Part shown: positions 25,803-33,429 of the stretch, one piece after another
Position numbering within the stretch: position 1 is the first letter of the stretch
Layout: the number at the start of each line of letters is the position of its first letter
Source: Chitinophagaceae bacterium
GTDB lineage: Bacteria > Bacteroidota > Bacteroidia > Chitinophagales > Chitinophagaceae
NCBI GenBank assembly: GCA_021299175.1
Contig: JAJTFY010000001.1
Location: forward strand, 1-49,589
DNA length: 49,589 nt
Reading direction: 5' to 3'
Program-made: the position numbers and the translations under genes
The notes under the pieces: generated by a model
Seen by the model: only the letters and a program-made list of their open reading frames with translations
Databases searched by the model: none
Told to the model about the DNA's origin: nothing

Positions 25803-26246
25803 TTAGAATTTGAAAGGAGTTGGTTGTTGTGCAGTATGAGGATGCTCTCCACCTGCGTAAACGAACAACTTCTTGTACATTTGGCGACCAAGTCTGTTCT
25901 TGGGAAGCATCCCTTTCACAGCCCTTTCAACGATTTGCTCAGGACGACGCTTGATCAGGTCCTTGGCAATCTCAATCTTCTGTCCGCCAGGATAGCCAGT
26001 AACGTGCTGGTATTCCTTGTCTTGGAACTTGTTACCTGTGAAAACGACTTTCTCTGCATTGATTACGATGACGAAGTCTCCGCAATCAACGTGGGGCGAA
26101 TAATACGCTTTGTTCTTTCCGCGCAATACTGAAGCAATCTTGCTACAGATTCGTCCCACAGTTTGATTGGTCCCGTCAACAACGTGCCATTTACGTTGCA
26201 CGGAAGCTGCATTTGCATGCTTTGTGGTGAAATGTAATTTACTCAT
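25803..26246 (-). CDS. rplM: 50S ribosomal protein L13
   Basis: The 147-residue L13 includes KWHVVDGTNQTVGRICSKIASVLRGKNKAYYSPHVDCGDFVIVINAEKVVFTG and VKGMLPKNRLGRQMYKKLFVYAGGEHPH. It is the first gene of the rplM-rpsI-rpsB-tsf operon. Its leader of about 78 bases has a stable small hairpin and could hold an autoregulatory element, since L13 binds its own mRNA in some bacteria. Confidence 0.97.
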   Translation of the reverse strand: MSKLHFTTKHANAASVQRKWHVVDGTNQTVGRICSKIASVLRGKNKAYYSPHVDCGDFVIVINAEKVVFTGNKFQDKEYQHVTGYPGGQKIEIAKDLIKRRPEQIVERAVKGMLPKNRLGRQMYKKLFVYAGGEHPHTAQQPTPFKF

Positions 26247-26324
26247 GTGTACAATTTTTCGGATTTACATCCGGGTTTAAAAATTTGTCCCCGCCATCCC
26301 GGGAAACACCCCTCTTTTGAAAGG
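26247..26324 (-). promoter_or_regulatory. rplM leader, candidate ribosomal-protein leader RNA
   Basis: The predicted 5' UTR is much longer than others in the window. It contains a GC-rich first half (GGGGUGUUUCCCGGGAUGGCGGGG) and a perfect CGGAU-GUAA-AUCCG hairpin (26260-26273) with a GNRA loop near the start codon. Autoregulation by L13 is an inference from the operon, not something the sequence proves. Confidence 0.4.
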
Positions 26325-26329
26325 GAGCG

Positions 26330-26337
26330 CAAAGTTA
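26330..26337 (-). promoter_or_regulatory. Bacteroidota -7 box for the rplM operon
   Basis: TAACTTTG on the minus strand is an exact match; the predicted start is near 26324. No TTTG is seen at the ideal distance; the nearest candidate is 24 bases upstream. Confidence 0.6.
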
Positions 26338-26484
26338 GCAGAAAGACCGTTGAAAAACGAACAAAAAAGGATGTTTTTTCAGGCATGGCCCTGCAACACA
26401 TTGATTTTCAATAAAAAATTAGCTTGTGTTTTTTATTTAGATGGCAGAATGCTGATAAATTCTGGCTTGAAGACTGGTCTATAC

Positions 26485-27207
26485 CTAGAATTGAAGACCT
26501 ACAAATGATTTGTGTTTGATCTGCTCATAAGCATTTCGGTCGAAAGAGTACAATTTGCCTGGGCGGTGCCGCACCAATTTTTCCATCTCTTTTTCATCTT
26601 TCAGCAGGCCTGTGGTAAACAATTTCTTCCTGAAATTCCTCCTGTCAAATGCTATGCCCAGGATTTGCTCAAACAATTGCTGGAGGTCGCGAAGCGAGAA
26701 CTTGTCTTCCAATAGATTAAAAATGATGGGCTCTTCCTGGATTTTCCTTTGCAGGGCGGCTACACAGGTATCCAGGATCATCTGATGATCAAAGGCCATG
26801 GTCTTAATGTCTGACACAGGATGCCAGTGAAGGGCATTGTCCAGTGTTTTCAGTTGATGGTGTTTTACATTGACCAATGCGAGGTATGCGGTGGTGACCA
26901 CCCTGCCGGCAGGATGGCGATTGACGGCGCCAAATGTTTTTACCTGCTCCAAAAACATACCCGTCAGTCCGGTTCTTTCCCTCAACACCCTGTAAGAGGC
27001 TTCGTCAAGGTCTTCGTCAGGACGAACATGGTCTCCCAACAGGGACCATTGTCCTTTGTAGGCAGGAAGGTCACTTTCAATGAGCAAGACCTTCAAAACG
27101 CCCTGATCATATCCAAATATGACACAATCAACCGATAACGCAAACTGGAATGCGGACATCTGTTGGATGGATGTTGAATTGATACTGGGCTTTTTTGCCT
27201 CTTTCAT
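26485..27207 (-). CDS. NrtR-like Nudix transcriptional regulator
   Basis: The 240-residue protein has an N-terminal Nudix fold (FALSVDCVIFGYDQGVLKVLLIESDL..YKGQWSLLGDHVRPDEDLDEASYRVLRERTGL). The Nudix box is degenerate: the catalytic REXXEE part reads RVLRERTG, so hydrolysis is doubtful. A winged-helix domain of the NrtR type follows (FSLRDLQQLFEQILGIAFDRRNFRKKLFTTGLLK). Such proteins bind ADP-ribose or sugars and repress NAD or sugar genes; Bacteroides AraR belongs here. No NAD or sugar operon adjoins it, so the target is unknown. ATG 27207 fits the promoter; the track start at 27261 lies in the -33 region. Confidence 0.85.
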   Translation of the reverse strand: MKEAKKPSINSTSIQQMSAFQFALSVDCVIFGYDQGVLKVLLIESDLPAYKGQWSLLGDHVRPDEDLDEASYRVLRERTGLTGMFLEQVKTFGAVNRHPAGRVVTTAYLALVNVKHHQLKTLDNALHWHPVSDIKTMAFDHQMILDTCVAALQRKIQEEPIIFNLLEDKFSLRDLQQLFEQILGIAFDRRNFRKKLFTTGLLKDEKEMEKLVRHRPGKLYSFDRNAYEQIKHKSFVGLQF

Positions 27208-27233
27208 GCTGGTTGTTGTGCGGGGTTGGATGA

Positions 27234-27262
27234 CAAAAATAATTTCTATCAGGAAGAACAAA
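27234..27262 (-). promoter_or_regulatory. Bacteroidota promoter for the Nudix regulator
   Basis: On the minus strand, TTTG (27262-27259), 17 bases, then TATTTTTG (27241-27234). The predicted start is near 27228, about 21 bases before ATG 27207. Confidence 0.6.
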
Positions 27263-27289
27263 AAAACATATTTCAGCAGAGATTCATTT

Positions 27290-27297
27290 TAACTTAG
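27290..27297 (+). promoter_or_regulatory. Weak -7 box for ligA
   Basis: TAACTTAG matches TAnnTTTG at seven of eight positions and would place the transcript start about three bases before ATG 27306. Confidence 0.3.
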
Positions 27298-27305
27298 CCC
27301 ATCCA

Positions 27306-29393
27306 ATGACAAGCAACAACGAACATACCCGTTTTTACCAAGACAAAAGCAAGGAGCTTGAAGCACGTGCAACCGATCTAGGCTACTTGACAGAAAACAT
27401 CAGCCTGCTCAGGGATGTCATCCGGTTTCATGAGAACCGTTATTATGTGATGAATGATCCGTTGATCTCTGACACCGAGTTTGACATACTCTACAAGGCA
27501 CTTGAAAGGACCGAGGCCGCGAATCCACTGCTGATTACCGCAGACTCTCCCACCCAGCGTGTTGGACCTGGCATCACCAAACAATTCAAGACTGTTCAGC
27601 ACCTGGTACCCATGCTATCGTTGGAAAATTCTTATGATGCTGCAGATTTGATGGAGTGGGACCGCAAGGCAAGGGAACTCTCAGGGTTGGAGCAGCTTGA
27701 TTACTGTGTTGAACCAAAATTTGACGGCGCCAGCATTTCGCTGGTATATGAGAACGACCTGTTCGCCCGTGGTGCAACAAGGGGTGATGGCGTTGAAGGG
27801 GAAGACATCACGCTGAACCTCAAACAGATCAAGTCGATTCCACTCTCTGCAGCTTTTTCCAAATATGGGATTCAGCAAGCAGAGATCCGTGGTGAGGTAT
27901 TGATGAACAAGAACAGTTTTCAACAATTCAATGAGCAACTGCTGGAACAAAATCTCCCTCCCTTGGCCAATCCGCGCAACGCTGCATCCGGATCGCTGCG
28001 GCTGAAAGATGCCAGGCTGGTGGGCAAAAGAAACCTGGAAGCCTTTATCTACCATATTGCCTATCTGAATTTTACGCCCAAACACGTAGAAATTCCATCC
28101 CATGCCAAAAGCCTAGAAATGCTGTGGGACCTTGGTTTCAGGAGCCCTGTTCATGAGAAAAAAGTATTTAAGGGTATTCAAGGCGTGATTGATTTCTGCA
28201 AAGAATTTGAGGAGAAAAGGGATGGATTGCCCTACGAAATAGACGGGCTCGTCATCAAGGTGAATGAGCTGGCCTTGCAAGAAAAACTGGGCATGACCAC
28301 CCATCACCCCAGATGGGCCATTGCCTTTAAATTCAAGGCAAGGCAGTCTACCAGCAAGCTTTTCCAGGTGGAATATCAGGTGGGAAGAACCGGCAGTGTA
28401 ACGCCCGTTGCCAAAATACAGCCCGTACCGATTGGTGGTGTTACCGTTGCCTCCATCTCCTTGCACAACCAGGATTTCATCAGGGAAAAAGACATCCGCA
28501 TTGGTGATACTTTGTTGGTAGAACGCGCTGGCGATGTCATCCCCTATATTGTAAAATCATTCCCCGAACTCAGGGATGGCAGCGAAACAGAGATTGCATT
28601 TCCCGCTGCCTGCCCGGTCTGTCAAACTGCACTTGTCAAAACAGAAGAGGAGGCGGTTTGGAGATGCCCCAACGAGCGCTGCGATGCACAGGTGGTGGAA
28701 AGGATGATCCATTTCACCAGCAAAGATGCCATGGACATCCGTGGGTTGGGCGATGCCATCATCAGAAAATTCCATGAGATGGGTTGGCTGAAAGACATTC
28801 CCTCCATTTATCAGCTGCCATTGGAAGAGCTGAAAAAGATGGAGGGCTTTGGTGCAAAATCTGTCGCCAACATCAGCGAAGCCATAGAAAAATCTAAAAC
28901 GCAACCTTTATACAGGCTGATCAATGCATTGGGCATTCGCTTCGTTGGTGAAACAACTGCCAAAACCCTTGCCCAATCCATATCGCATTTGCTTGATCTG
29001 GTCAGTATGGACAAAGAGGCATTGCAGAAAATTGAAGATGTAGGCGTGAAAGTGGCAGAGAGCATCCACCAGTATTTCAGCAATCCTGACAATATTGAGA
29101 TGTTGAAAAGACTGGAAGCTGAAGGGCTGCAGCTAAACAGCATCAAACAACAACCTGTTGATGGCAACCTCAAAGGAAAGAGCTTCCTCTTCACCGGCAC
29201 ATTGTATAAAATGAAGCGTTCGGAAGCGGAAGCCCTTGTGGAAGCCAACGGAGGAAAAATACTTTCCGGCGTAAGCTCAAAACTCGATTACCTGATCGTT
29301 GGGGAAGATGCAGGATCCAAGCTGGAAAAAGCAAAGAAGATCGCCTCCATCCAGATCCTGGATGAAGACGGCTTCATTAAATTAATTCACTAG
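27306..29393 (+). CDS. ligA: NAD-dependent DNA ligase LigA
   Basis: The full-length 695-residue ligase has domain Ia, then the adenylation domain with the active-site Lys in CVEPKFDGAS (K138). The OB fold, a four-Cys zinc finger (CPVCQTALV..WRCPNERCDAQ), tandem helix-hairpin-helix repeats (MEGFGAKSVANI, IEDVGVKVAESI) and a C-terminal BRCT domain (LKGKSFLFTGTLYKMKRSEAEALVEANGGK) follow. It seals nicks in replication and repair using NAD+. It overlaps the converging asd gene by 17 bases at their 3' ends. Confidence 0.97.
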   Translation: MTSNNEHTRFYQDKSKELEARATDLGYLTENISLLRDVIRFHENRYYVMNDPLISDTEFDILYKALERTEAANPLLITADSPTQRVGPGITKQFKTVQHLVPMLSLENSYDAADLMEWDRKARELSGLEQLDYCVEPKFDGASISLVYENDLFARGATRGDGVEGEDITLNLKQIKSIPLSAAFSKYGIQQAEIRGEVLMNKNSFQQFNEQLLEQNLPPLANPRNAASGSLRLKDARLVGKRNLEAFIYHIAYLNFTPKHVEIPSHAKSLEMLWDLGFRSPVHEKKVFKGIQGVIDFCKEFEEKRDGLPYEIDGLVIKVNELALQEKLGMTTHHPRWAIAFKFKARQSTSKLFQVEYQVGRTGSVTPVAKIQPVPIGGVTVASISLHNQDFIREKDIRIGDTLLVERAGDVIPYIVKSFPELRDGSETEIAFPAACPVCQTALVKTEEEAVWRCPNERCDAQVVERMIHFTSKDAMDIRGLGDAIIRKFHEMGWLKDIPSIYQLPLEELKKMEGFGAKSVANISEAIEKSKTQPLYRLINALGIRFVGETTAKTLAQSISHLLDLVSMDKEALQKIEDVGVKVAESIHQYFSNPDNIEMLKRLEAEGLQLNSIKQQPVDGNLKGKSFLFTGTLYKMKRSEAEALVEANGGKILSGVSSKLDYLIVGEDAGSKLEKAKKIASIQILDEDGFIKLIH

Positions 29394-30366
29394 CCAATAA
29401 ATATTCTGCAATCTGCACAGCGTTGGTTGCAGCTCCTTTGCGGAGGTTATCACTCACGATCCACATGTTGAGTGTCTTGGGCTGGGTTTCATCGCGGCGA
29501 ATCCTTCCAACAAAAACCTCATCTTTTTCATGTGCATCCATGGGCATGGGATATTGCTGGGTTGCAGGATCATCCACCACAATGATGCCAGGCGAGTCAG
29601 CCAAAATGCGCTTCACTTCGTCCAGTTCAAACTCTTCTTCAAACTCAATATTTACGCTCTCGCTGTGACCACCCATGACCGGAATCCTCACAGTTGTTGA
29701 GGTTACACGGATGCTGTCGTCGCGCATGATTTTTTTCGTTTCCAGAACCATCTTCATTTCTTCCTTGGTGTATCCATTGTCAAGGAATACATCTATCTGC
29801 GGAATCACATTGAGGTCAATCGGATATTTATATGCCATCTCCCCTTCAATGCCATTTCTTTCATTCATCAATTGTGTAACGGCTTTCACACCAGTGCCGG
29901 TAACACTTTGGTAAGTGCTTACCACAATTCTTTTGCTCTTGTAGCGCTTGTGCAATGGTGCAAGGGCAACCACCATTTGAATGGTTGAACAGTTGGGATT
30001 GGCGATGATCTTGTCTTCGGCAGTCAAGTCATCGGCATTGATTTCAGGAACCACCAATTTCTTGGTAGGATCCATTCTCCACGCAGAAGAGTTATCAATT
30101 ACAGTAATGCCCGCTGCAGCAAAAGCCGGAGCCCACTCAGTGGAGGTTCCGCCACCTGCAGAGAACAATGCTACAGCAGGTTTAAGGTCGATGGCATCCT
30201 GCATGCCCACCACTTTATACTGTTTCCCTTTGAACGTCACTTCTTTGCCCACAGATCTTTCTGAGGCCACGGGAATGAGTTCGGTAACAGGGAAGTTTCT
30301 CTCTTCAAGAACCTGTAACATTTTGGTGCCCACCAAGCCGGTTGCACCTACTACTGCAACTTTCAT
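29377..30366 (-). CDS. asd: Aspartate-semialdehyde dehydrogenase
   Basis: The 329-residue enzyme has an N-terminal NADP fold (MKVAVVGATGLVGTKMLQVL), the catalytic Cys in NPNCSTIQM, VSTYQSVTGTG, and the C-terminal RIPVMGGHSESVNIEFEEEF with the active-site His. It reduces aspartyl phosphate to aspartate semialdehyde, the branch point to lysine/diaminopimelate, threonine and methionine. ATG 30366 is the true start; the track's GTG at 30444 would read through a terminator hairpin. It is preceded by a Lys-rich leader ORF and an attenuator. No other biosynthesis gene is in the operon. Confidence 0.97.
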   Translation of the reverse strand: MKVAVVGATGLVGTKMLQVLEERNFPVTELIPVASERSVGKEVTFKGKQYKVVGMQDAIDLKPAVALFSAGGGTSTEWAPAFAAAGITVIDNSSAWRMDPTKKLVVPEINADDLTAEDKIIANPNCSTIQMVVALAPLHKRYKSKRIVVSTYQSVTGTGVKAVTQLMNERNGIEGEMAYKYPIDLNVIPQIDVFLDNGYTKEEMKMVLETKKIMRDDSIRVTSTTVRIPVMGGHSESVNIEFEEEFELDEVKRILADSPGIIVVDDPATQQYPMPMDAHEKDEVFVGRIRRDETQPKTLNMWIVSDNLRKGAATNAVQIAEYLLASELI

Positions 30367-30397
30367 ATTGTCTAATTTTCCCCTTGCGGGGTTGGTT

Positions 30398-30427
30398 AAA
30401 AAAAAGCCTCCCAAATCTGGAAGGCTG
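30398..30427 (-). terminator. asd: Attenuator terminator in the asd leader
   Basis: The minus-strand stem AGCCTTCC / GGGAGGCT (eight pairs, one G-U) has a six-base loop and is followed at once by a run of T. It lies between the leader ORF and the asd start codon, so it must be bypassed for asd to be expressed. Its left arm can pair instead with GGAAGGTT at the end of the leader ORF. Confidence 0.85.
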
Positions 30428-30453
30428 TTACTTATTTGATACACAAAGCAGAA

Positions 30454-30510
30454 CTAACCTTCCCGCAGGGACTGTTTCTTGCTCTTTTTTGTGTGTTTAT
30501 TTTGTTTCAT
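30454..30510 (-). CDS. Lys-rich leader peptide of asd
   Basis: This 18-codon ORF is too short for the track: MKQNKHTKKSKKQSLREG, with six Lys and one Thr. It begins about five bases after the predicted transcription start and ends 27 bases before the terminator stem. Its last codons (GAA GGT plus the first base of TAG) form the antiterminator arm GGAAGGUU. Codons 6-8 (ACACAAA) can pair with UUUGUGU after the stop. The arrangement fits ribosome-mediated attenuation sensing charged lysyl-tRNA. Lys and Thr are end products of the asd pathway. Chance is possible in A-rich DNA, but the combined layout is strong. Confidence 0.7.
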   Translation of the reverse strand: MKQNKHTKKSKKQSLREG

Positions 30511-30520
30511 GATGCGGATG

Positions 30521-30552
30521 TAAAGCTAATCATGAAAGATTTTTCTGCCAAA
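30521..30552 (-). promoter_or_regulatory. Promoter of the asd leader transcript
   Basis: On the minus strand, TTTG (30552-30549), 20 bases, then TAGCTTTA (30528-30521; seven of eight to TAnnTTTG). The predicted start is near 30515, five bases before the leader-peptide ATG. Confidence 0.5.
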
Positions 30553-30571
30553 TAAATGTTGTTTTCCTCTT

Positions 30572-30600
30572 TTTGGACACTGGTGTTCAAAATATTTTTG
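30572..30600 (+). promoter_or_regulatory. Bacteroidota promoter for the lamin-tail protein
   Basis: TTTG (30572-30575), 17 bases, then TATTTTTG (30593-30600). The box ends four bases before ATG 30605, so the mRNA should be leaderless or nearly so. Confidence 0.55.
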
Positions 30601-30604
30601 TTGT

Positions 30605-32308
30605 ATGAAATGGAGGCTGATGATTTTTTTGGGGTTGATGTTTGTTAACGCATGCCATGCACAAATAGAGCGTTATGCGGTTGTGATCAATGAAATCATG
30701 GCAGATCCATCGCCAGTCATTGGCCTTCCCAATGCAGAATACATCGAGCTCAGGAACAATTCATCCACAACCATCAACCTCTACAAATGGCGGATTGACA
30801 ACGGAAGCACTACAGCAATCGTTTCCGTCAATTACCTGCTTGCTCCAGACAGCATGGTGATCCTCTGTTCAAAATCACAGGCAGTTTTTTTCAATGCCCC
30901 ATTTAAAACCCTGGGGCTGTCTTCCTTTCCTGCATTGACAAATGAAGGCGACCTGCTGACACTTACTGCCCCAGATGGCAAAACCATTCATGCAGTGTCT
31001 TACGATATCAACAGCTATGGAAATGTCGTTCAATCCACTGGTGGATGGTCGCTTGAAATGATCGATCCGCGGATGCCTTGCAATGGGCTCAACTGGCGGG
31101 CCAGCATCAACAACAAAGGCGGAACCCCTGGTTCTGAAAACAGTCTTTACAAGAAGGTTGCGATTGACAACGCGCTGCAAGCCCTTCAATGCACTGCCAT
31201 CAACAATAAGTTGTTGCTACTGACATTGAACCATGGAGCAGATAGTGGATCCCTTTCCGCGGCCAACCATTATCAGCTGGAGGGAAGAAGCAATGCGGTC
31301 ATCGGTGCAAAGGCCATTCCACCCTTGTTCAACAGCATTGAAATTTCGCTGCAACAAGCCCTGGAACCCAACCGGATCTATCACTTGAAAGCCGCTCCCA
31401 TAAAACGCTGCATTAGCAACACTCTTGACAGCCTTGAGATTTGGACTGGCCTGGCGAAAGCTCCCGAACCGGGAGATGTTGTCATCAATGAGATCTTGTT
31501 TGATCCACCGACGGGTGGGGCCGATTTCATCGAACTCCATAATCCCTCCAACGCATTGATCAATGTCAGGGAACTGATGATTGGCGCAAGGAATGCAGCA
31601 GGCAGTATCGGTACTGCAGTGATGGTATCAGACAAAGACCATCATTTGTTTCCTGGAGAATATCTTCTTTTGTCTGTAGATACTGGTTTTGTAAAGCGAC
31701 AATGGCCCAAAAGCATCAAGCAAAAACTTTTAGCGGTCAAGGCTTTGCCCAGTTTACCCGACGACAAGGGCAATTGCATGGTGATGAATAAACAGGGCAA
31801 GGTGATGGATGAACTCAATTACACGGATGATATGCACTACCCGCTGTTGACCAATAAAGCAGGCGTTTCATTGGAGAGGGTTGATCCCCAATCGCCCTCA
31901 TCTGCCACTGGCAACTGGCATTCTGCATCATCCGATGCCAATTATGGTACTCCTGGTTGGATCAATTCTCAGTTCAGGAAATTGGACAGTACAGACAACA
32001 GCAACATCATCCTTTCACCTGCACTCATCAGTCCTGACAATGATGGCCAGGATGATCTGCTCAATATTCAATACAAGTTCAACGAAACCGGAACCCTTTT
32101 GTCTGCCTACGTTTTCCATCAAAATGGTCAACTCCTTTCGAAGATCATTGACAACAGGCTTTGTGGAACAGCAGGCAGTTTCAGCTGGAATGGATTTGAT
32201 GCAAAAAACAATAGACTCCCAGAAGGAGTCTATGTTGTATTGATTGAAACATTCAATTTGAACGGTAAAACGCAGCGACTCAAAAAAGCCATTGGCATCC
32301 GCTTCTGA
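30605..32308 (+). CDS. Secreted protein with two lamin-tail domains and gliding-type C-terminus
   Basis: The 567-residue protein has a signal peptide (MIFLGLMFVNACHAQ region). The first lamin-tail (LTD) domain reads VVINEIMADPSPVIGLPNAEYIELRN; the second is near residue 295 (DVVINEILFDPPTGGADFIELHNP). The C-terminal domain resembles FlgD/CHU_C ends of gliding- and type-IX-secretion-associated surface proteins (ILSPALISPDNDGQDDLLNI..GVYVVLIETFNLNGKTQRLKKAIGIRF). It is probably an exported adhesin or surface structural protein. It stands alone, divergent from asd and convergent with the PfkB kinase. Confidence 0.8.
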   Translation: MKWRLMIFLGLMFVNACHAQIERYAVVINEIMADPSPVIGLPNAEYIELRNNSSTTINLYKWRIDNGSTTAIVSVNYLLAPDSMVILCSKSQAVFFNAPFKTLGLSSFPALTNEGDLLTLTAPDGKTIHAVSYDINSYGNVVQSTGGWSLEMIDPRMPCNGLNWRASINNKGGTPGSENSLYKKVAIDNALQALQCTAINNKLLLLTLNHGADSGSLSAANHYQLEGRSNAVIGAKAIPPLFNSIEISLQQALEPNRIYHLKAAPIKRCISNTLDSLEIWTGLAKAPEPGDVVINEILFDPPTGGADFIELHNPSNALINVRELMIGARNAAGSIGTAVMVSDKDHHLFPGEYLLLSVDTGFVKRQWPKSIKQKLLAVKALPSLPDDKGNCMVMNKQGKVMDELNYTDDMHYPLLTNKAGVSLERVDPQSPSSATGNWHSASSDANYGTPGWINSQFRKLDSTDNSNIILSPALISPDNDGQDDLLNIQYKFNETGTLLSAYVFHQNGQLLSKIIDNRLCGTAGSFSWNGFDAKNNRLPEGVYVVLIETFNLNGKTQRLKKAIGIRF

Positions 32309-32317
32309 ATCAATGCA

Positions 32318-33241
32318 TCAGATGATATTGATGTCAAAATTCACCAGGTCAACAAACTGTTTGATCCTTGCATTGATGTCTTCTTTTGAAATCTCTCTCA
32401 TCCTTGTGGTGCCAAATTTCTCAACACAGAATGATGCCATGGCTGAGCCAATGATGATGGCTGTTTTCATGTTTTCAAAAGAGATGTCTTTTGTTTTGGC
32501 AATATGTCCAACAAAACCGCCGGCAAACGTATCGCCTGCTCCGGTTGGATCAAACACTTCTTCCAAGGGAAGGGCAGGAGCGAAGAATACCTGGTCTTCA
32601 TGGAACAACAAAGCACCATGCTCACCTTTTTTTACCACCAAATATTTGGGACCCATGGCAAGGATTTCCTTGGCTGCTTTCACCAATGAATACTGGGCAC
32701 TCAATTGCCTTGCCTCGCTGTCATTGACCATCAAAACATCCACATCTTTCAGGAGCAATTCAAGGTCATCCATGGCCGTTTCCATCCAGAAATTCATGGT
32801 ATCCATGATCACGAGCTTGGGCTTGTTCTTCATTTGCTTCAGGACACTGTGTTGCACAGCAGGAACACCATTGCCCAACATGACAAATTCACAATCCTGG
32901 TAACTGTCTGGGACCACTGGGGTGAAATTGGCCAGCACATTCAACTGGGTATCCAGCGTATCACGCTCGTTCATGTCCATATGGTAACGACCTGACCAAA
33001 AGAATGATTTTTCATCCTTCTTGATCTGCACCCCTTCGAGGTGAACACCAATGCTGGCCAGGTGATCCAGTTCCTCCTGCGGAAAATCGCCACCCACAAC
33101 AGAAATCTGCTTGATGGGCGTCACGAAATTGGCAGCACTCAGGGCAATATAGGTTGCCGCTCCACCGATGATGCGGTCACTTTTTCCAAAAGGCGTTTCA
33201 ATGGCATCAAAGGCCATGGTTCCTACAACAAGCAATGACAT
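32318..33241 (-). CDS. PfkB-family sugar/nucleoside kinase
   Basis: The 307-residue ribokinase-like protein has the N-terminal glycine signature (IIGGAATYIALSAANF), the mid-section LVIMDTMNFWM and the C-terminal PfkB motif DPTGAGDTFAGGFVGHIA with the catalytic Asp. It would phosphorylate a sugar, nucleoside or similar alcohol with ATP. The substrate cannot be assigned from sequence alone. It is a single gene with its own promoter. Confidence 0.9.
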   Translation of the reverse strand: MSLLVVGTMAFDAIETPFGKSDRIIGGAATYIALSAANFVTPIKQISVVGGDFPQEELDHLASIGVHLEGVQIKKDEKSFFWSGRYHMDMNERDTLDTQLNVLANFTPVVPDSYQDCEFVMLGNGVPAVQHSVLKQMKNKPKLVIMDTMNFWMETAMDDLELLLKDVDVLMVNDSEARQLSAQYSLVKAAKEILAMGPKYLVVKKGEHGALLFHEDQVFFAPALPLEEVFDPTGAGDTFAGGFVGHIAKTKDISFENMKTAIIIGSAMASFCVEKFGTTRMREISKEDINARIKQFVDLVNFDINII

Positions 33242-33261
33242 AAGCGTTTGGTTTTGTGCGG

Positions 33262-33269
33262 CAAAGATA
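33262..33269 (-). promoter_or_regulatory. Bacteroidota -7 box for the PfkB kinase
   Basis: TATCTTTG on the minus strand is an exact match, with predicted start near 33256 and a 15-base leader. The -33 position has no TTTG. Confidence 0.6.
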
Positions 33270-33291
33270 AGCAGGAATCATGAACTCCACC

Positions 33292-33357
33292 TCCCCGCCG
33301 AGCCGATTCACTTCGCTCATCGGTCTCGGCACCCCTCCTGGCCAGGAGGGGAGTTTT
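33292..33357. repeat. GC-rich palindromic intergenic element
   Basis: This contains CCGAGCCGAT/ATCGG-CTCGG as an imperfect inverted repeat, then the perfect 20-bp palindrome CCCCTCCTGGCCAGGAGGGG (33332-33351) and a short T-run. It lies between two divergent genes, where no transcript should end, so it looks like a REP-type element rather than a terminator. Confidence 0.65.
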
Positions 33358-33429
33358 TTGAGCGCAACACGTTAGACAATTCCGATTGTGATCAAAATTC
33401 TTCAGTAAATTGAACCAAAATCAGGAAAC

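Noticed and set aside
30366-30444. N-terminal extension of asd to GTG 30444
   Set aside because: It would translate the attenuator hairpin and adds residues absent from the Asd family; ATG 30366 gives the standard N-terminus.
32211-32233. Perfect 9-bp hairpin ATAGACTCC/GGAGTCTAT
   Set aside because: It lies inside the coding sequence of the lamin-tail protein about 75 bases before its stop, lacks a T-run and encodes ordinary family sequence; likely chance.
33332-33360. Rho-independent terminator on the plus strand
   Set aside because: It has a stem and short T-run, but the upstream gene is transcribed away from it, so no known transcript ends here; treated as a repeat element.
33168-33413. 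Small plus-strand ORF spanning the PfkB start and the palindromic element
   Set aside because: It is composed of the PfkB antisense strand and the palindrome; no start signal of its own.
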